Origin: Chrysomallon squamiferum
Taxonomy: Eukaryota > Mollusca > Gastropoda > Neomphalida > Peltospiridae
Assembly: GCA_012295275.1 (NCBI GenBank)
Contig: CM022670.1
Span: forward strand, 26,747,244 to 26,811,243
DNA length: 64,000 nucleotides
Direction of reading: 5' to 3'
Part shown: positions 44,487 to 60,000 of the stretch, in pieces
How positions within the stretch are numbered: the first letter of the stretch is position 1
Layout: the number at the start of each line of letters is the position of its first letter
Translations under genes and position numbers: made by a program
The notes under the pieces: generated by a model
Databases searched by the model: none
Seen by the model: the letters and a program-made list of their open reading frames with translations, nothing else
What the model was told of the DNA's origin: nothing

Positions 44487-45656
44487 TCAATTCACAATGT
44501 GTTGATTATTAATTCATATGATTTACAAAAGAAACCGTTATTTAAACTCTAATATTACCTTCTATGGTATAAAACAATATCACAAATTTAAAAACAGTTT
44601 ATTTTTTCTCAGTGTTGTAGTCTTTCCAAAATTCGTTTCATAATTATATATTAAAGATCGATCCAAAAATGGATTTTCAATGCAAAAAAAAAAATCGATA
44701 AAAGGATTTATATATAAAAAAAAAATTCAAGAAAAAAGAAGAATAAGAAGAATAATTAAAGAATATTAAAGGATACCCCACCCCGTCAACCGTCAGTTAA
44801 AGGTGTGAAATAAAGGTGAGGCCTAGTTAAACGAATGAACTGTATTTTTATCATTCAAAAATAACAACGAGCTTCGATAAAATAAAGCAAAGGAAACAGT
44901 ATGAAATAAATATATAATGATTTATGATTAAAAAAAAAAAAAAAAAAAAAAAAAGAACAAAAAAAAGTCACCACCAGATGACAAGAATACTGAAACAGAA
45001 ATTGTTTCACAGCACTGTGTTTGATTAACTTCATCATCAGGATTATTATAATTATACTAATGCCTGTCATTATCATAATGCTTATCGTATTATAGTCGTC
45101 GTCGTTGTCTTTATTATTATTATATTTGTTTATACACGTGAATGCAGTTTATTGATGACAAAGAAAAGACAGATGACAACAACAGCAAAGATGATTTACT
45201 ATTTTTCATTTAACTACCACGAAAGCCTTCATGCGGTTGATTATAATGACAAAAATGTATCTATTTCGAAACCGACAAGTTATAAAAATTCATAAACCGT
45301 GTAATTATATTTCTTTCTCTTTTTTTATTTTTTATTGAGAAGAATACGCAAGACCATATAACAACGCATTAAATTTGTAATTTCTTTGCTGGCCGAGTGC
45401 TGACAATGGAAGGGAACTGAACCGCAGGTGCTAACAACCTCTCGTCCTTCACGATAATCTCGTATTAATTCTCGCATCGCGCGCACAGGCTGTAACAAAA
45501 ATGCCGCCGCCTGTGACATGTACATGTTTGTGTTTTTCATTTCTCAACGTTTTCTTTTCGTTAATGTTTATAGATTTATCTTCAAGTACTGTAACACATT
45601 TTCGCTACTGACAATAGACTGTTTCGCGTTCTTTCTTTTAGTACTGTTCCTGGGCT

Positions 45657-45675
45657 CAAGATGGCGCCGCCATTG
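45657..45675. promoter_or_regulatory. Near-palindromic YY1-like site in a CpG-richer islet
   Basis: CAAGATGGCGCCGCCATTG reads as AAGATGGCG on one strand and AATGGCGGC on the other, so it presents a YY1-type start-site motif in both directions. The surrounding 45.4-45.9 kb is CpG-richer than the background and lies about 1.2 kb upstream of the first PLK exon seen. A PLK or bidirectional start here is a guess. Confidence 0.3.
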
Positions 45676-48499
45676 CGTGAAAGTCCGTAACATGTTGCGA
45701 AATGTTACCAAATCCTTCAGCCACTGACTCCAGTATTTTCAAAGATTAAGTACACAACCGCGGGATGTAATTAAATTCAACATAAATATAATTTGTTTCC
45801 ATGGACAACTTGAAGATCAAAGCCTCGTTCTCGGGTCACGACCTAAAGCCGCGACCACGACGCCACGTGGAAAGATGACCGGTCGTTATAAACGATTTGT
45901 TGAGAACTTGAAAATTACTTCAACGTCTGCAAAATACCCCGACTAAATCTTGATATTCTGTGAAAGGTGGGCGTGTACATACGCAAAATACGGCTATCAG
46001 AATCTTAGTAACGTGAGAATTAGGAAAACGTTCTTATATATATATATATGATTAAATAAAATATTATATTTTGATTGTGTTAATTTAAAAATGCTCTATT
46101 TAAATCGGTATTTTACAAATAAAATAATTTATCCACGACAAATGAACATACAATAAATAATAATAATAATGTTGCAATTATGAATAATTTTCGTTTTGTT
46201 CTAAAGCAAACATCTGCTATAATTGACTATGACTAACGTACAGAAATTATTGTGTAGACTAAATAATGATAATGATTAAAGGTCATAACAATTTTGTACT
46301 TTCCATTTGCCATGTAAAGATTAACATCTGCTAAGAGAAACAAACCACTGGACGGCCGAAGTCGATCTTACGTTGTGTTAATGTTTAGTTTTGTTGTCCA
46401 AAACGAGCATTACGAGCCGACAGATAAGTAAAGTAGGCGCTCGTTCTCTGAAGTGAGTCAACAAACATCGGTTGTAATCAGAGTTTAAAATTTACAAACA
46501 AGAATAAATTATTGTTTCCAGGTTACTGTGTTAGCATTGTACATGAAAGTTTATATTCATTCGACTTTAACAGGAAAAGACAATTCTGAAATCTGTGTGC
46601 GAGATGAATATCGCTGTTCTCACAGAAATGACATTATATGATACAGTAATTAAAGACTGACTGAGTAATAAGATACTGTTGTACAAACATTTATAAATAT
46701 CATCGTCCTGGGAATACAGAAATGGTATATATTACACCAAAAACTGTTCATTGAAACATCTCAGCAGGCACAGAGAAACCTGTCAACAGACATGTCAGAT
46801 GTAGGTTGACGTGAATACTAGACATTTCATCAGCAGTAAATGTACAGTGTATGCAAAACCAAGCTAATAAATAAATAAATGAATAAAAATAATCACTAAA
46901 AATTTCATTAATAATGATCACTAAAAAAAAAAAAAAAAATCAAACAGACTTAAATGACAAAGAAATGAAATTTCAAAGTCTCTTTAATCAGCCCATGTTA
47001 TTTGATACCTGGACAAAAGAAACGTTCCTTGTATCTTGTAATCAATAGCCAAAGCGCTTGAATTTTTGCAATCACTGAACTTAAAACGCAGGCGACATTG
47101 TCAAATGTCACACTATCTTTGGAAAGCTTTTAAAGGCTGACTATCAGATGTGAAATATCGTTAATTGTCAAAACTAATCTTTCAGCTGATTAATGTACCT
47201 CTTAGGTCTTAAGAACTAAGGTATAAAAAAAATATATAAAATGACAGGAATTCAGTAAAACGTATGAATAAATTAGATACACCTGTGTTTGCATTACTGA
47301 AATATCTGACACTTAGCTACCTACACTTGCAGTTGTTGAGCATATAAAATACGCATCTATATACAACAATAGCCGAATAACGTTGATTATATTTTTTCTT
47401 TCCACGATGACACACACAGCATACCGTGTAGTACACAATATAGAAACATTTGTTCTAATTTTTAGATTAAGGAATATTACAAAATTAATTCGCATTTCTA
47501 CAGTTAACCGACAGCAGTTATAATTTTTGTCCATGGTACGGAAGAAGACACTCTTCGTGGTCTACATATTTTTATATAGCTGTGTCGCTTTTAAAAGTGA
47601 TCAGTTATTATTTTTTGAAAGATAGTGAAGGAGAGAAAACTATAAATTCATGTACTTATATAATTTAAATAAAACTAAAAGCTTTAACGCTGTGATATAA
47701 ACTAGTAGCTAGACTTTAAAACTGGAACACTTTTCGAGCAGAATGTCGTTGCTGGGGTTACTCAACACTCGAGCGTGAAATATTAGAGCACAGAGAAAGT
47801 TTGTTGTGTGGAGAACAATCCTGGGCGTACGTGTTCAAATAAACATGATTTATTACCAATGCTCAGTCAATGAAGACGACTGCTGTCTGAACATGCCCGT
47901 TTCTTCACCCATTTGTAACGAATACGTTTGGGATAAGTGGGTGATACACAAATCCCCAGTGTCTAACAGCAGTATGTCTGTAGGCGAATATATGCGTAAA
48001 CAGTGATGTTTTTGCTGAAACATACACCCCGTATTTTATTACTTACATTGTCAAAACGTGGTTTATATACTGTTTTGTTGTGGAAACAACCAGGTTAATT
48101 CGACCTATTTATATATTGTATGGACGACACAGTTACCGACAGAGAGAGATTTAATGACAATGAAACGAATTATGAACTGATCACCTGTTTGTGTATTCAC
48201 AGATGTATTGTATGTCGTATTCTGTTAAAAAAGATTAAAGCCGTTAGACCGAAAGAACAATACTGCCCATTTACCTGTAAAAACCCACGTATTATTCGGA
48301 CAGAAAACATATGTTGATAAATACAACATGTTTCTTTGTGATATGTCATTCTTTTCTTCGTTCATATTGTTTTCGGTATTTACATATTACACGCCATTCT
48401 TTTTACCTTTGTTTTATGTAAGTAGAACAAATTTTAAAATGATATACTGGATAGAATTTCAAATTGCCTGTTTTTGTTGTCATAATCATTATCCTAAAA

Positions 48500-48534
<35 letters not shown>
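48500..48534. repeat. Poly-T run
   Basis: Homopolymer of about 34 T. Confidence 0.95.
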
Positions 48535-48538
<4 letters not shown>

Positions 48539-51500
48539 AATGTTATGAAGAAAAATAAAATAATAAGAAGAAGAAAAAGAAAAAGAACGAAAACAACAAC
48601 AACAACGACATCAACATCAACAAGTAAATAAATAAATAATACTAGTATTTAAAATTGAAACACCGAGCACCTAAAATTCAATAGAAAATACAGAACAGAG
48701 GTAGCAGGTTAAGTTTAATCTAATCAGTGAATTGGATCTTTATCTCAGTGAAAATGAACCAGAAAGTTTCCTGAAACCTGAACAATGTATCAGTGTTACA
48801 AGTACGTTCTTAACATGCCAAAAATTATGTCAACAACCAACGTCCGCCTAACCGCCTCTCGACTTGAAAACCTTTTCTTTCTTTTTTCCTCTTAGTTTTC
48901 ATTAATTACAAACATTGATGCTTTAGGTGATGTAGACTTGTTATTTATTATACGTTATTACAGGTAAGATAAATCCTTTCACAATGCAGGAAACAATAAA
49001 AAGTTATCTGTACTGTTGAGCCATACAAAAACTACAGTAAGTTTAACTGAACATTCTCTTATAGTCTGTTATAAACTTCATCAGGATAATAATGGATCGA
49101 CTGTTTATTTTAACACACAGATGTCGGAAATTATAATCACCAAAAATGTGATATAAAAACAAACAAAAAACGTTCCAATTTGTCGAAAATGGCTAGAACA
49201 TTACTCAAGCTGATTATTAATTGTAAATTATCACCGAGTAGCTGCCGAGATTCGAGAAATGTCCAAAGCGTTGGTTTGGCTTGTTACTGCATTCATATGC
49301 TTGCATAACGAACATTATCCCCTTGTGTCGCAGGTATAACGTAATGTTAGTAGTTAATGCCAAACAAGACGTCAACAATTCACAGCTCAAATGAGGCATG
49401 GAAACAACCGAATCCCTAAAGCCATTCATTAAAACAGTAATGTATGTACTTGGTGACGAGAAACTGTAGTAATTCCCACAAAAGGCGAAATCTCCACTGA
49501 TTGGTATAATTAACACACGTGATTCTCAAGACGGTTTGCATTGTTGGGCCATAACATCAGTCTTTCCTATCCGTTAAAATCTAGCTTTTCGATTACGTGA
49601 AATAAATGATAAAACGAGTATCGTCAGTGATATCCATAATAAACGGCAATAAATTTGCTGTTGCGTGGGACATTGTTACCATGATATAAAAATGAAGACA
49701 TTTATGAAATAAATCGAAAACAAAATACACGTATTTAAAAAAAACATCAAAAAACAACAAACAAAAAACAAAAACAAAACAATAATAGGAATAGCAATGG
49801 ATCAATAATTAGCAATTGCTATTAAAATGACAAAAGTCTTAAAAACTAACAATTAGAAACAGAACACAAATAACAAAGAGGTTAAAAACAGTACTAAAGT
49901 AAAACAGTAGTAAAACAGTGCAATTTGATTATGGTTTTTATCAAGCAGTTAATGCGTACTTCTGAAATAATGGCTGCCATTATACCCTCGAGTCTTCAGC
50001 AATCAATAAGTCTACACTCGAATAACTCGACAGTGAATCTAAACATTACGTCGTCTGAATTCACTGCTACATTCATTACCTGGAAAAACATTTAAAACGT
50101 AACTGAATTAGCTCGCGACAGAAAATTACGAAGACAGAAACCCTTACAGATATTTTAAATTATAATGCTGGAAAGAAAAATGTCATGAAATTTTAGAAAC
50201 ATCTAATTTGATGGAATACACAGCATCGAGCGATTACTGAAAAAATACATCTAAATACATAATGTTTGGATTCAGACCAAATTCCTTTTTTTTTTTTTTT
50301 TTTAGATCTATCAGTGTTAAAGTTAATTATGCAGTTAATTATGTAGTTTATAAACTCTTTTGTTCCCTCGTCTGATTGTTCGTTGAAGAAGCAACAAAGT
50401 AATAAAATGGCGTCCTCCAAACCACGCAATATATTTCATCTGAAATACCTGAGTACCGTTACTGTGTCATATCGATTTTTCTATTGAACCGTCTGAATCT
50501 AAATTTCCTATGTTTACACAACCTCAAAAACTAAACATTAGACCGACTGTGTAAGGCAAGTCATATGTGGTCGAGTTTCTTATCGGATTAAAAAATCTGC
50601 CAGTTCCTAGATACTATTTCGAACAAACAACATACATTGTAATGGCCACCCACACAAAATAAATATCGCGAGTACGTGTTTTCTGAATGAGATAATTTAA
50701 TATTAAAATATACATTTAAGTGAATTTTTTTCTTTGTCTTTTTTTTTTTTTTTTGTGGCTTTTAGCAATTTAAACAGAACTCCGATTCCATTAATTTATA
50801 TAACTAAAGAACAATGAAATGGTTTAAAGCATAAAAACGATATCGACAGAACATAATTATTATACTAATAAAATAAAATAGAAAGAAATAATATGCTTTT
50901 TCTACAAAATTCAGAAACAACTGCAAACTGCAGTAACTGTTAGAGAACCATATAAACACACAAACAAACGAACTGAACTGACCAGTATATAAACAGATAA
51001 ACAGTGTGAAATACTAGTATAAACCGAAAACCGTTCATTACAAAAGTCAAGTACATGAACGTACTGATTACACACTTAACAAGCACAATCTGTTTCCGCC
51101 ATTTTGTCACTTCAGTTGGCAATGGGGCACAGTTTATACACTGTCAAAAGTTTACGGTAATTAAGTTATTTGTCGGAGTGTTTACCCCTATCCAGCAGGG
51201 ACCCCATGCCATTTCTTTACGTGATAAAGTCTTCCGGACAAATGCAGACATGCAACATTATGTAGTTACTATTCATGAGCCATCATGTCGGCCATTATAA
51301 ATGGAATGGCGCTGGGTTTCAGCCATCATGGACTGAGATTAGCCGGAGCCAGGGTTCAAATGACGGCTTTTAATTCGCGTGAAAATGCCGTATTAGTACC
51401 ACTCCCAGAGCACGGTCAGTGACCACACAGAGAGAGAGTAAGGTGCAAGACGTTGTAACACTACATAACCTGCCTTTGGCTAAACTATCTGAAATGAATT

Positions 51501-52032
51501 ATTGTGCCTACGAAAGGCATGCTTATTTTCTGATGGGAAAGTGTAACAATTATCCAGTTCTCGCAAACAGAAAGCTGCACACTAACTCAGAGAATCATTT
51601 TAAAAGTGGTTTTGATAAAAAGAAATTTAAAACGTTTTATGATTTTATTTATCCGTTTATTTTTTAATAAATTAATTTCTATTGTGGGTGGTGCAGGTTT
51701 TGTAATATACATACTGAGAGAACCATTAACATGAAGTATCAGTTTAGCGCAAACAAAACTTAACAAATTCACTTTAATCAAACCACACCCCATGTGGTTA
51801 ACACTAATTAGCTGTGTCGCAGTCGACCGAGAACAAAAATAGATAATGTTGATCAAATTCGTATTACATGTACGCAAGCAATACTGCTATTGCTCACTGT
51901 GCACATTGTGGAAGATATTGATATAAAAAGAGAACCTTACAGCTGCATATTAGTTCACAACGCGAACTTCATTAGCATTTGTACATACTGTTCACGAACA
52001 GGTGGCTTGGTAATAACATCGTTATTACCATG

Positions 52033-52040
52033 TGACGTCA
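52033..52040. promoter_or_regulatory. CRE palindrome TGACGTCA
   Basis: Perfect consensus CREB/ATF octamer in the gene-free right part. Confidence 0.3.
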
Positions 52041-55000
52041 CTTCTTTGTTCCCTGAAAGTTGTCGAGAATTAGCGAGACAGAAAAATGGCTAATAACAAC
52101 GCAGACAGGATCTCTCTGCGTCTGTTTTCGGAAAACACCTGATGTCACGAGTTCATTAGAGTTAAACCGGTGCGAAGACAAAAGTTAATTTCTAATAAAC
52201 GGAAGTTCTCCATGACGTGATTCTGTAATTTGTTTGATGCCTGCAATAGGCGCTAATAGCTTCATTTACATTTTCTGGAGAATATGGCCGGGCAGAATAA
52301 TTGTTAAAGTGCAACAGCCTAGTTTCACTTTGTTCAGAACTATAGAAGGAAAAAACAAACAAACAAAAAACGATATTCAGAAAACAATGCCACAAATATT
52401 TCTCAAACTTACTTTTATACAAGGGCAGAGGTGAAGAGAAGGTTAATGTGAGAACAAGATAATGGTGGATTTGATGTGAAATAATATTACAGTCTCTAGC
52501 AAATAAAACAATTAAACGAAATACAGTGTTGTGAAGTAAGATAATCCCATTCAAATAATACCTTTTCATTCACACTTTACAATATTTGTATAAAAAACTA
52601 TGTATCGTAACCGCCGCTGATTTTCAAAAATCTTAAAATAAATTTGCAGGCTCATAATAAAACTGCTTCTCAACACAATGCTGTATGTCTCTCAACACCA
52701 GATTCCAGCCACAATATAGTAATTGTACTTTGCCAATGATAATTTAAAGACTGACATTTAACTGCACTACGTCTGTATTTATTAACTGACTAATGTCCTC
52801 TAAGTGCAAGTTATTATAATCTGTTTTTAAGCGCAATTGTGCTTAACGGTAGAACACACCTGGAAGGTCTGTTCCTCCATATTCCAGAATCCTCAACGAT
52901 CATTGAAGACGATCGCCAGACATTTTGCCTCTTCTGGAAAAGCTCAAAACGTCAATATTCCTGCGTTACGATGAGTTTAGATCGAAATCTGCCAATTGTC
53001 GAATACCGGTCGAAGACAGGTGAAAATTAAGCTCATGCAAGGTGCAAATGCATCCATGCAAAACCAATAACTGTCTAGCACCGTCTATCAAATGATTTTC
53101 TGTGAGGGCTATTGATGATTGGTGTGAATGCTTGGTGTTTATCCAAACTCTTTGGGGACCGCGGCCAGATTTTTAGGTGCTTATTAAAGTATTGGATGTT
53201 TCCTTAATTACCTTTGTTGTTAAGGAAAGAAAGATGAAACCGCGAAAAGACCACACTGTGTTGAAGTTCACCCCAGAGCTGACCTCTGTATCCAAAATGT
53301 ATCAACACCGCTGAAGTTAGCGCCACCTGTCTGGAACGCCCAGACCGTTATACAGCGGCGTGACAGGATGAAAAATTACAATAAATTAAACTTATATTAC
53401 AAAATAGTTTAAATTTGTTGTAATATTTATATTTTATTACGTGTTCTTCATTTACTTTTAAAACCAGTTTTTATTTATTATCATCCGCTAACACATCTTT
53501 TCATATAATTTAAATTTATCTTTCTCTCCAGATTTAAACAGAATTCATTTTAGTAAATAAAAAATAAATAAAAAAATAAATAAAATAGAATAAAAAAAAA
53601 AATAAAATAAAATAAAAAAAAATAAAAAATAAACACTAGATAAAAGTCTGACCCTTGATGTTTCATCATTTATTAGTAGTTCCGACATGACAAGCAAGGA
53701 AAATATTGAGTGCGTACATTCACCGCTAAAACTCATTCATCATAAAATATTGGTAAATACTGATTTATGTTATTACCAACCGCACTAACTGACATTTGCA
53801 CGAAAACAACTTGCCTGCAGACATACACCGAATCTGTATAATCATATTAAGTACATATGAACACGTGTGTGATATTCTTTAACGATATTTAGCTTAAAAA
53901 CGTTACCCAAACGTTTTATGTAATCACACGGATACAGGTCAACATGAATAATTATAAAATGTATGTGCATTTTAATTAACAATAATCAGTTTTAAGACTC
54001 ATTTCCTATTTGATATTCGTAATGATACAAGTAAACAGCGTTAAATGTGTGTTTATTTTAAATAACAACATTATTTAGATTTTAGAACTATCACCGTTTC
54101 TGTCATCGTATTTGATAATCATATCGAGGAAAGTCCACATTTATAAGATGGGGAGATTTTAATTAACAGTATTTAAATTTAAAATTATTTTTTTTTTTTT
54201 TTTTTTGTGACATTAGGTAATTATATTTTCATCGAATATAATTATGCGAGTAAATATAAACACATTTCGTTTAAAAATCTATTTTGTAATCATACTAGCG
54301 TAACTAAATATGCCCAAGTATGTATATGTTTAACTATGGTTATTTATTTTAAACTATATATATGTTTTTAAACATTAACCTACATTTTTTAAATTGTAAA
54401 TTAATCTTTTAATTTTAAACTATAATCGTTTAAATTGCAATTATTTAATTTTTATTTATTTAATTTAAAAATTTAATTTAAATCTACAGCTATTTAACTG
54501 AAACTATTAGCATCCAGGTATCGGGTTAAACAGATATAAAGAGGAGGTCGAGCAACTGTTAATATTTACAACTCCAGCAGAGCCGTATCACCAAGTACCC
54601 CGATTGAGTAGGACAGGAAACAAATCTTCGAAACTTTCTCGGCGGGGTATTCATGGCTTCAAGTGGGTACAGGAAATTCTATACCAGCTTACTCAGCAGA
54701 AAATAATGCGATTTCCATTTAAATAGTCAAGCATAATCCTCAAAAGCAAAATAGTAAAAAACCAAAATGGCGTGCTTTGCTGGGCAATGCGATGATTTTA
54801 TGAAACAATCAATCGTCTGTTACCAGAAAAAATAATAATTCAAAAGTGCTGGAAAATACAAACGAGAGATGTACAAGTAAATATTAATTGCAAATACATT
54901 GTTAATTCCGATTTTTTTTTTGCTGCTATCAGAAACGATAAGAAAAATGTATGAAAGTTTGTTTCAAATCAGCGTGAGGAGAGATTAATTATACAATAAA

Positions 55001-55662
55001 ACCAGTGTGTAAGAATGCCTATCAGAGATTTATAAAAACAGGTAGAACAAATAGTCGATATTATTTAGATTAAATTAACACAAGAGTTAATTTAGTGATC
55101 ACTGAGAGACAAAACCAATTGTATTTCGTTACAAAGATAAACACTAATTCAGCTTTTAAACAGGAATTTAATAAACGTTTCATTACTTGCTACAGATGCT
55201 AAAATCTGATTGTCGCTTATGTAATCCTATTATTAAAATATACAATTATCTGATCAAAGCAATTTAAACTTCAAACAGTTTAAAACAATTTTGTATTTGG
55301 GTTATTGTTTTTTTTAATCTGTCTATCGTTAAAATAAAATGGAATTGCTTTTTTTTTCTTTTCTTTTGAATACTTAATTATCATTTGAAGCTGACTGATT
55401 TTGTTATGCTACCTGTTTTTTCCTTTGTTTAATATTGTTGAAGGAATATTAAATTTATCTTTATTCGTTCTGGTGCTAGGAAGGGAAAAAAGAATAATAA
55501 ATCACAGAAAGAAGGGATTACTTGGAAAGTTCCTTCTGTCTAAAAAAAAGAGTTATTCATCACGAGGGTCACAGGTAACTAAGCGTGATAATAACCGCCC
55601 TAAGGTCCTAGACGTTTCCTTCAACTTTAACTGGATAATCCAGTGAATTTGGCACAACTCCT

Positions 55663-55800
55663 AGGTCTCTTTATCTCTGTCACTCTCTCTCCACGTTTGA
55701 GTATCTTCCTCAGTCTCTTTTCTCTCTCTCTTTTTCCTCTCTCATCTGTCTCTCTTCACTTTCTCTCTTCCCTCTCCTCTCTTCCTCTCATTTTCTCTCA
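55663..55800 (+). repeat. Pyrimidine-rich tract
   Basis: About 138 bases, mostly irregular CT/CTT/TCC units on the + strand with few purines. It is not a clean microsatellite. Confidence 0.85.
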
Positions 55801-57051
55801 CACAAAAACATTAAAAAAAATAAAATAAAATAAAAAGCTGACACACGTGCAAAACCATCATAACGTTAGATCTGTCAGCTATCATCCAGAATGATTAATC
55901 AAGAATGTGCGTTCACGCTGCACATCAAACGACCTAACTGCACGACGATGAAGGATAGAGCAGAAATATGCACTGATTTCATGTTCCATCAATCTCGGAG
56001 CTGCAGTGCGGTTTTGGAGAGGTCGAATACTGCAGACATTAAAGCTCCTTTGTAATAATACTTCTGGAGTCACAGGAAGGGCAAAGCGACCGGGTTATGA
56101 GCTGATAATGTGCTGTACGCACACCGAAGATGTTTATAGACCACTTTAAACGTTTTGTGTCATCTCTAGTCAAAGGAGGTTGACGACGTGACGAGATGAG
56201 CACGCGAACAGAAGCAGGTAAAAATCAACGTTAATGTTACTGAAACAACACAACAACATCAAAATAATCTCTAGGTTTTCACTTTAAAAAAAAGAAGATA
56301 TCGGCTAAGATTAGCTTTTCGTTACATATTTTTTTTGCAATGGTTTTATTGTTCCTCCGAGTCTACTTGTAAAAAGAAAAACAAATTTCTGTATTCGAGT
56401 TTTCTTTCATAATTAAACTTTGACAACTGTTTTGTTTATTTAAAAGAAAGCCCCCATGTGTGTCTGGGACAGCATAACATTTATCACGTGATACATAACT
56501 GCAACCCCAACATGAGCCACTGAACACTGGTTTCCACCTTGTATACCTGGAATCCTGATAACACGATTATGTATAAAATAACAGGGTGACATTCGATAAG
56601 GTTAGCAGTGAATAAAACTAAATCTGTCTAGAATGAGACCCGCCTAAGGCTGCGTGATAGAGTTCAAACATTCAATGATTGCATGCGTTTTTACATACCA
56701 GCATTTAAATGATAGGAGAAACTTAACATTTTAACCTCTGAGGTCCCTTTAGGCACGGTCTGTATCTTAACTTGAGATACTCGTTCAGACTGAGTTGTTA
56801 TTGTGTACTGAGATGTTGTAGTTGCTCACCTGTTGCTCAACAAACTTATCAGTAATATCCCATTCTGGATACAGTTACCTGAAAATATGTCCCATGCTCC
56901 GTTTATTCGGAATACGCTTATTATGTTATCTCTTTGTTACGAAGTCTTAAACAGGAAACCTGAGTTGTCATAAAATCCTAAAATGTTCAGTGACCCATAA
57001 AATATACATTTTGAAATATGTAACTGACATACGTATGTAATGAAAAATAAA

Positions 57052-57058
<7 letters not shown>

Positions 57059-57090
<32 letters not shown>
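57059..57090. repeat. Poly-A run
   Basis: Homopolymer of about 31 A. Confidence 0.95.
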
Positions 57091-57092
<2 letters not shown>

Positions 57093-60000
57093 AAAAGTGT
57101 TGAAAGTAAAACTAGTTCATAATAAAGTGTGATGTTATATTAATTTTCTAACCTCTACCAATTCTAAAAGCCTTAACGGATGGAAAGGCATCACACGGAA
57201 GCCAAGAATAGGTTGCTTATAAAGAAACTAAAGATAAGAAGCCGACATTAATGCTGTGTGTTGTGGATACGGCTGCTGACGTATCTGTTGTAGGTCATCG
57301 ACAGCGCCTCGTTGTTTTCCACGTAATGTTTCTCTGGACGTTTCCGATCTGGCTTCAAATTGCACTAATTGCAACACAGACACGTCTACGTTATGTAACA
57401 TGTCTTAGAAATGTCTGCCTGATGGCATTAAAGACAGGACATGACGTTTGTCAAAGACAAAAGTTCACCGCCTTTGTAAACAACTTCATGCAAAACTGTT
57501 AAAGATAATTTAATAATGTCATTACAACAAGCTCAACTATATTTAACCACTTTGTCGACAAAATTTAGGACATGAATTATTTTTATTTACCACCACCTGC
57601 ATCTATTTAGTTCACTTCCTCACATGATGGAGAAAGAGAGAGATGGGCTAATGATATCATAAATCCACTAGTCACCATATCACCGTACATCCATCAACGG
57701 TAGCTCATGTGTTTCAGTCGTCGCTGATAACTGAATCATTTGAAACAGAACAGATTTTGTCTCCAATGATAACGCTATCTTGGTCGATTTAGAAAAAAAA
57801 CATTTTCTTTCTGCACTTGCCAGAAAGTTAGAAATATTAATACTATGTATGTACATTACTGTGTGCGTATGTACAAGTTTATGAGTATGTAGTTATATGT
57901 GTGTGTGTGTGTGTGTATTGATATACATGTTATGTATATGCGCATGCGAATGTTTGGGTTATAAGAATAAATTTAGATTATTACTTAGTAAATATATTTA
58001 TTCGCATTCTGTTTGGATAACAAACAAAACAGAAAAAGAAAGGAAGAAAGAATGTTATATCGAACTGTTTATAAAGTGTTTAATACAGATAACGAACAGC
58101 GAGGAGACAGACAACCTGCCCCAGTTCTAACACGCTGTAAATGTCATGTCCATGAGTCAGAGCTCTCGTCTCTCGACAAGCCATTGCATTGCAATAACCT
58201 CTGTCGACCAACTGCATCTATTGTGTTGAAAAAAGGTCAAAGCATGCAACATCTGGACATCTAGTAATATTACATCGTAAAGTTTTGTGATTTCAGTTAT
58301 ATTAAAATATCAGTATTCACTTCAACCCCCGTATTGAATTTTATTGTAATAAATATCTTTAAATGCGTTTTTCTTTGAACTTCGTCAGAAACTGTGTTTA
58401 TTTTAAAACGTTATTTCTGTTTCCAGACGAAACAAGAGAAATAAATATCACATCAAAGGAAATGTTAATATCGACATGTTTTGTTTTTTTCTACCGTTCA
58501 CTCCGTGTCTCTGTTTGCTGGTGTCGGTTACGTTATAAAATAATCTACTTAACAAAAAAAAAACCCATCAGCACTAACAATCCGTCTGCTTAAACAAAAT
58601 TATCATTGTATTTCCGTATTTGTTTTATTTTATTATTTCATTATTTATTTATTTGCTTATAGAACATTTATTTGTTTCATTTTATTAATAATTTTGTAAA
58701 TAATTAACTGCGAATTTTAACAAACTTGAAGAATGTGTTACATCAGGGTATCTGACCTTTGAGATATGATTTAACTAATCGAAAACAAAAGAATAACAAT
58801 GGATACGATTATACAGAAACAAACACTCAAGATATGTGTTTACACGGCTGATTATAAACTAACACGAAGTTATTTACTCCGGCTACAGGCCACATTTGCC
58901 TACAGCGGTCACGTGACAAGATAATGGAACCTGGTGACCTATTTCTGGTAGTTACTGTTGACCTGTTTGTTATTAAACAAGATTTATGAGGGGGTAAATA
59001 ACAATAATAATAAAAATAAAGAAAGAAATTCTAATATTTACATGCTAAACCCTGATATACTGAACTGTTTTCGTCATTGGATGGCCAAGATGCTAACATT
59101 TAATCCCCACAGCTAACCTAGAAAACATTCGCCAAAGGTAACAAATTAATTTTTTTGACACGTTTACATATTACAAGTACTGTGTTCAAAATGTCGTCAC
59201 ATACGTCATGTACGAAGAAATTAAACTAAATCACGTTAATGAAATAATTACATAGTTTCATTTCAAGAAACTGGACGGATTTTATTATGCTTGCAGTTAT
59301 ATACATAATTACATTATTTACTTAAAACCTTTTTGCGTTTAAGATAACTAGCCTTCATCAGTTCTGCCAGTCATATATACAAGTCTTGCTTAAATAAATT
59401 TTAAGTAATTTAAAACCAAAAACAGTCGAAGCAATTTTTTGTTATTGTTGTTGTTGTTTTTTTCCCCACACACTTTAAAATAGATTTTTCTATTATTTCC
59501 GTCAAAACCACTTCCGTTTTAATTCGTGCACATGACGATAAATTCAGTAAACTTTTCCCTCCCCCCCTCCAACAAAACTCGGCATAACTATTTGTTAAAG
59601 CTTTCAAAACAGCTGACTGGTAATCCAACTCCATATTCCATACAGTTCATGTTAAGTTTAGTGACAGCGGATTTACTTGGTTTGCTTTGTGGGAACAATA
59701 GCGATAATAGTCTTAATATGACTATTTCCCGTTCCACGGCTTTTGTGACGGTATTATCGCGAATAAAGACCGGCTTTTCGTGATCCTGCTTCAGACAGTT
59801 TAACTACTGTATTCACTGAATTCACCTTCTAATAATTCCAAATTTCACCTCTGTACTCTAGTACCTAAATGTCAAAACGTTTATGTTAAAACTATAGTTT
59901 GAAACTTTAAAAAGCCAGAGTGCTTATATTACGTAACTGAAAGAGGAACAGTTTAACGTCTCAGCAGATTTAAAGGTACCATTAAGTTTGATTTCACCCG

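Noticed and set aside
57251-57502. 83-codon + strand frame in a GC-richer patch
   Set aside because: No domain or motif recognised, and no promoter or splice signals to support it.
59549-59589. Tiny - strand frame MPSFVGGGEGK before a GT, which could precede GGFARCYE of the kinase
   Set aside because: Only 11 codons, weak donor GTTTAC, no beta-1 strand residues, made by a run of G; most likely chance.
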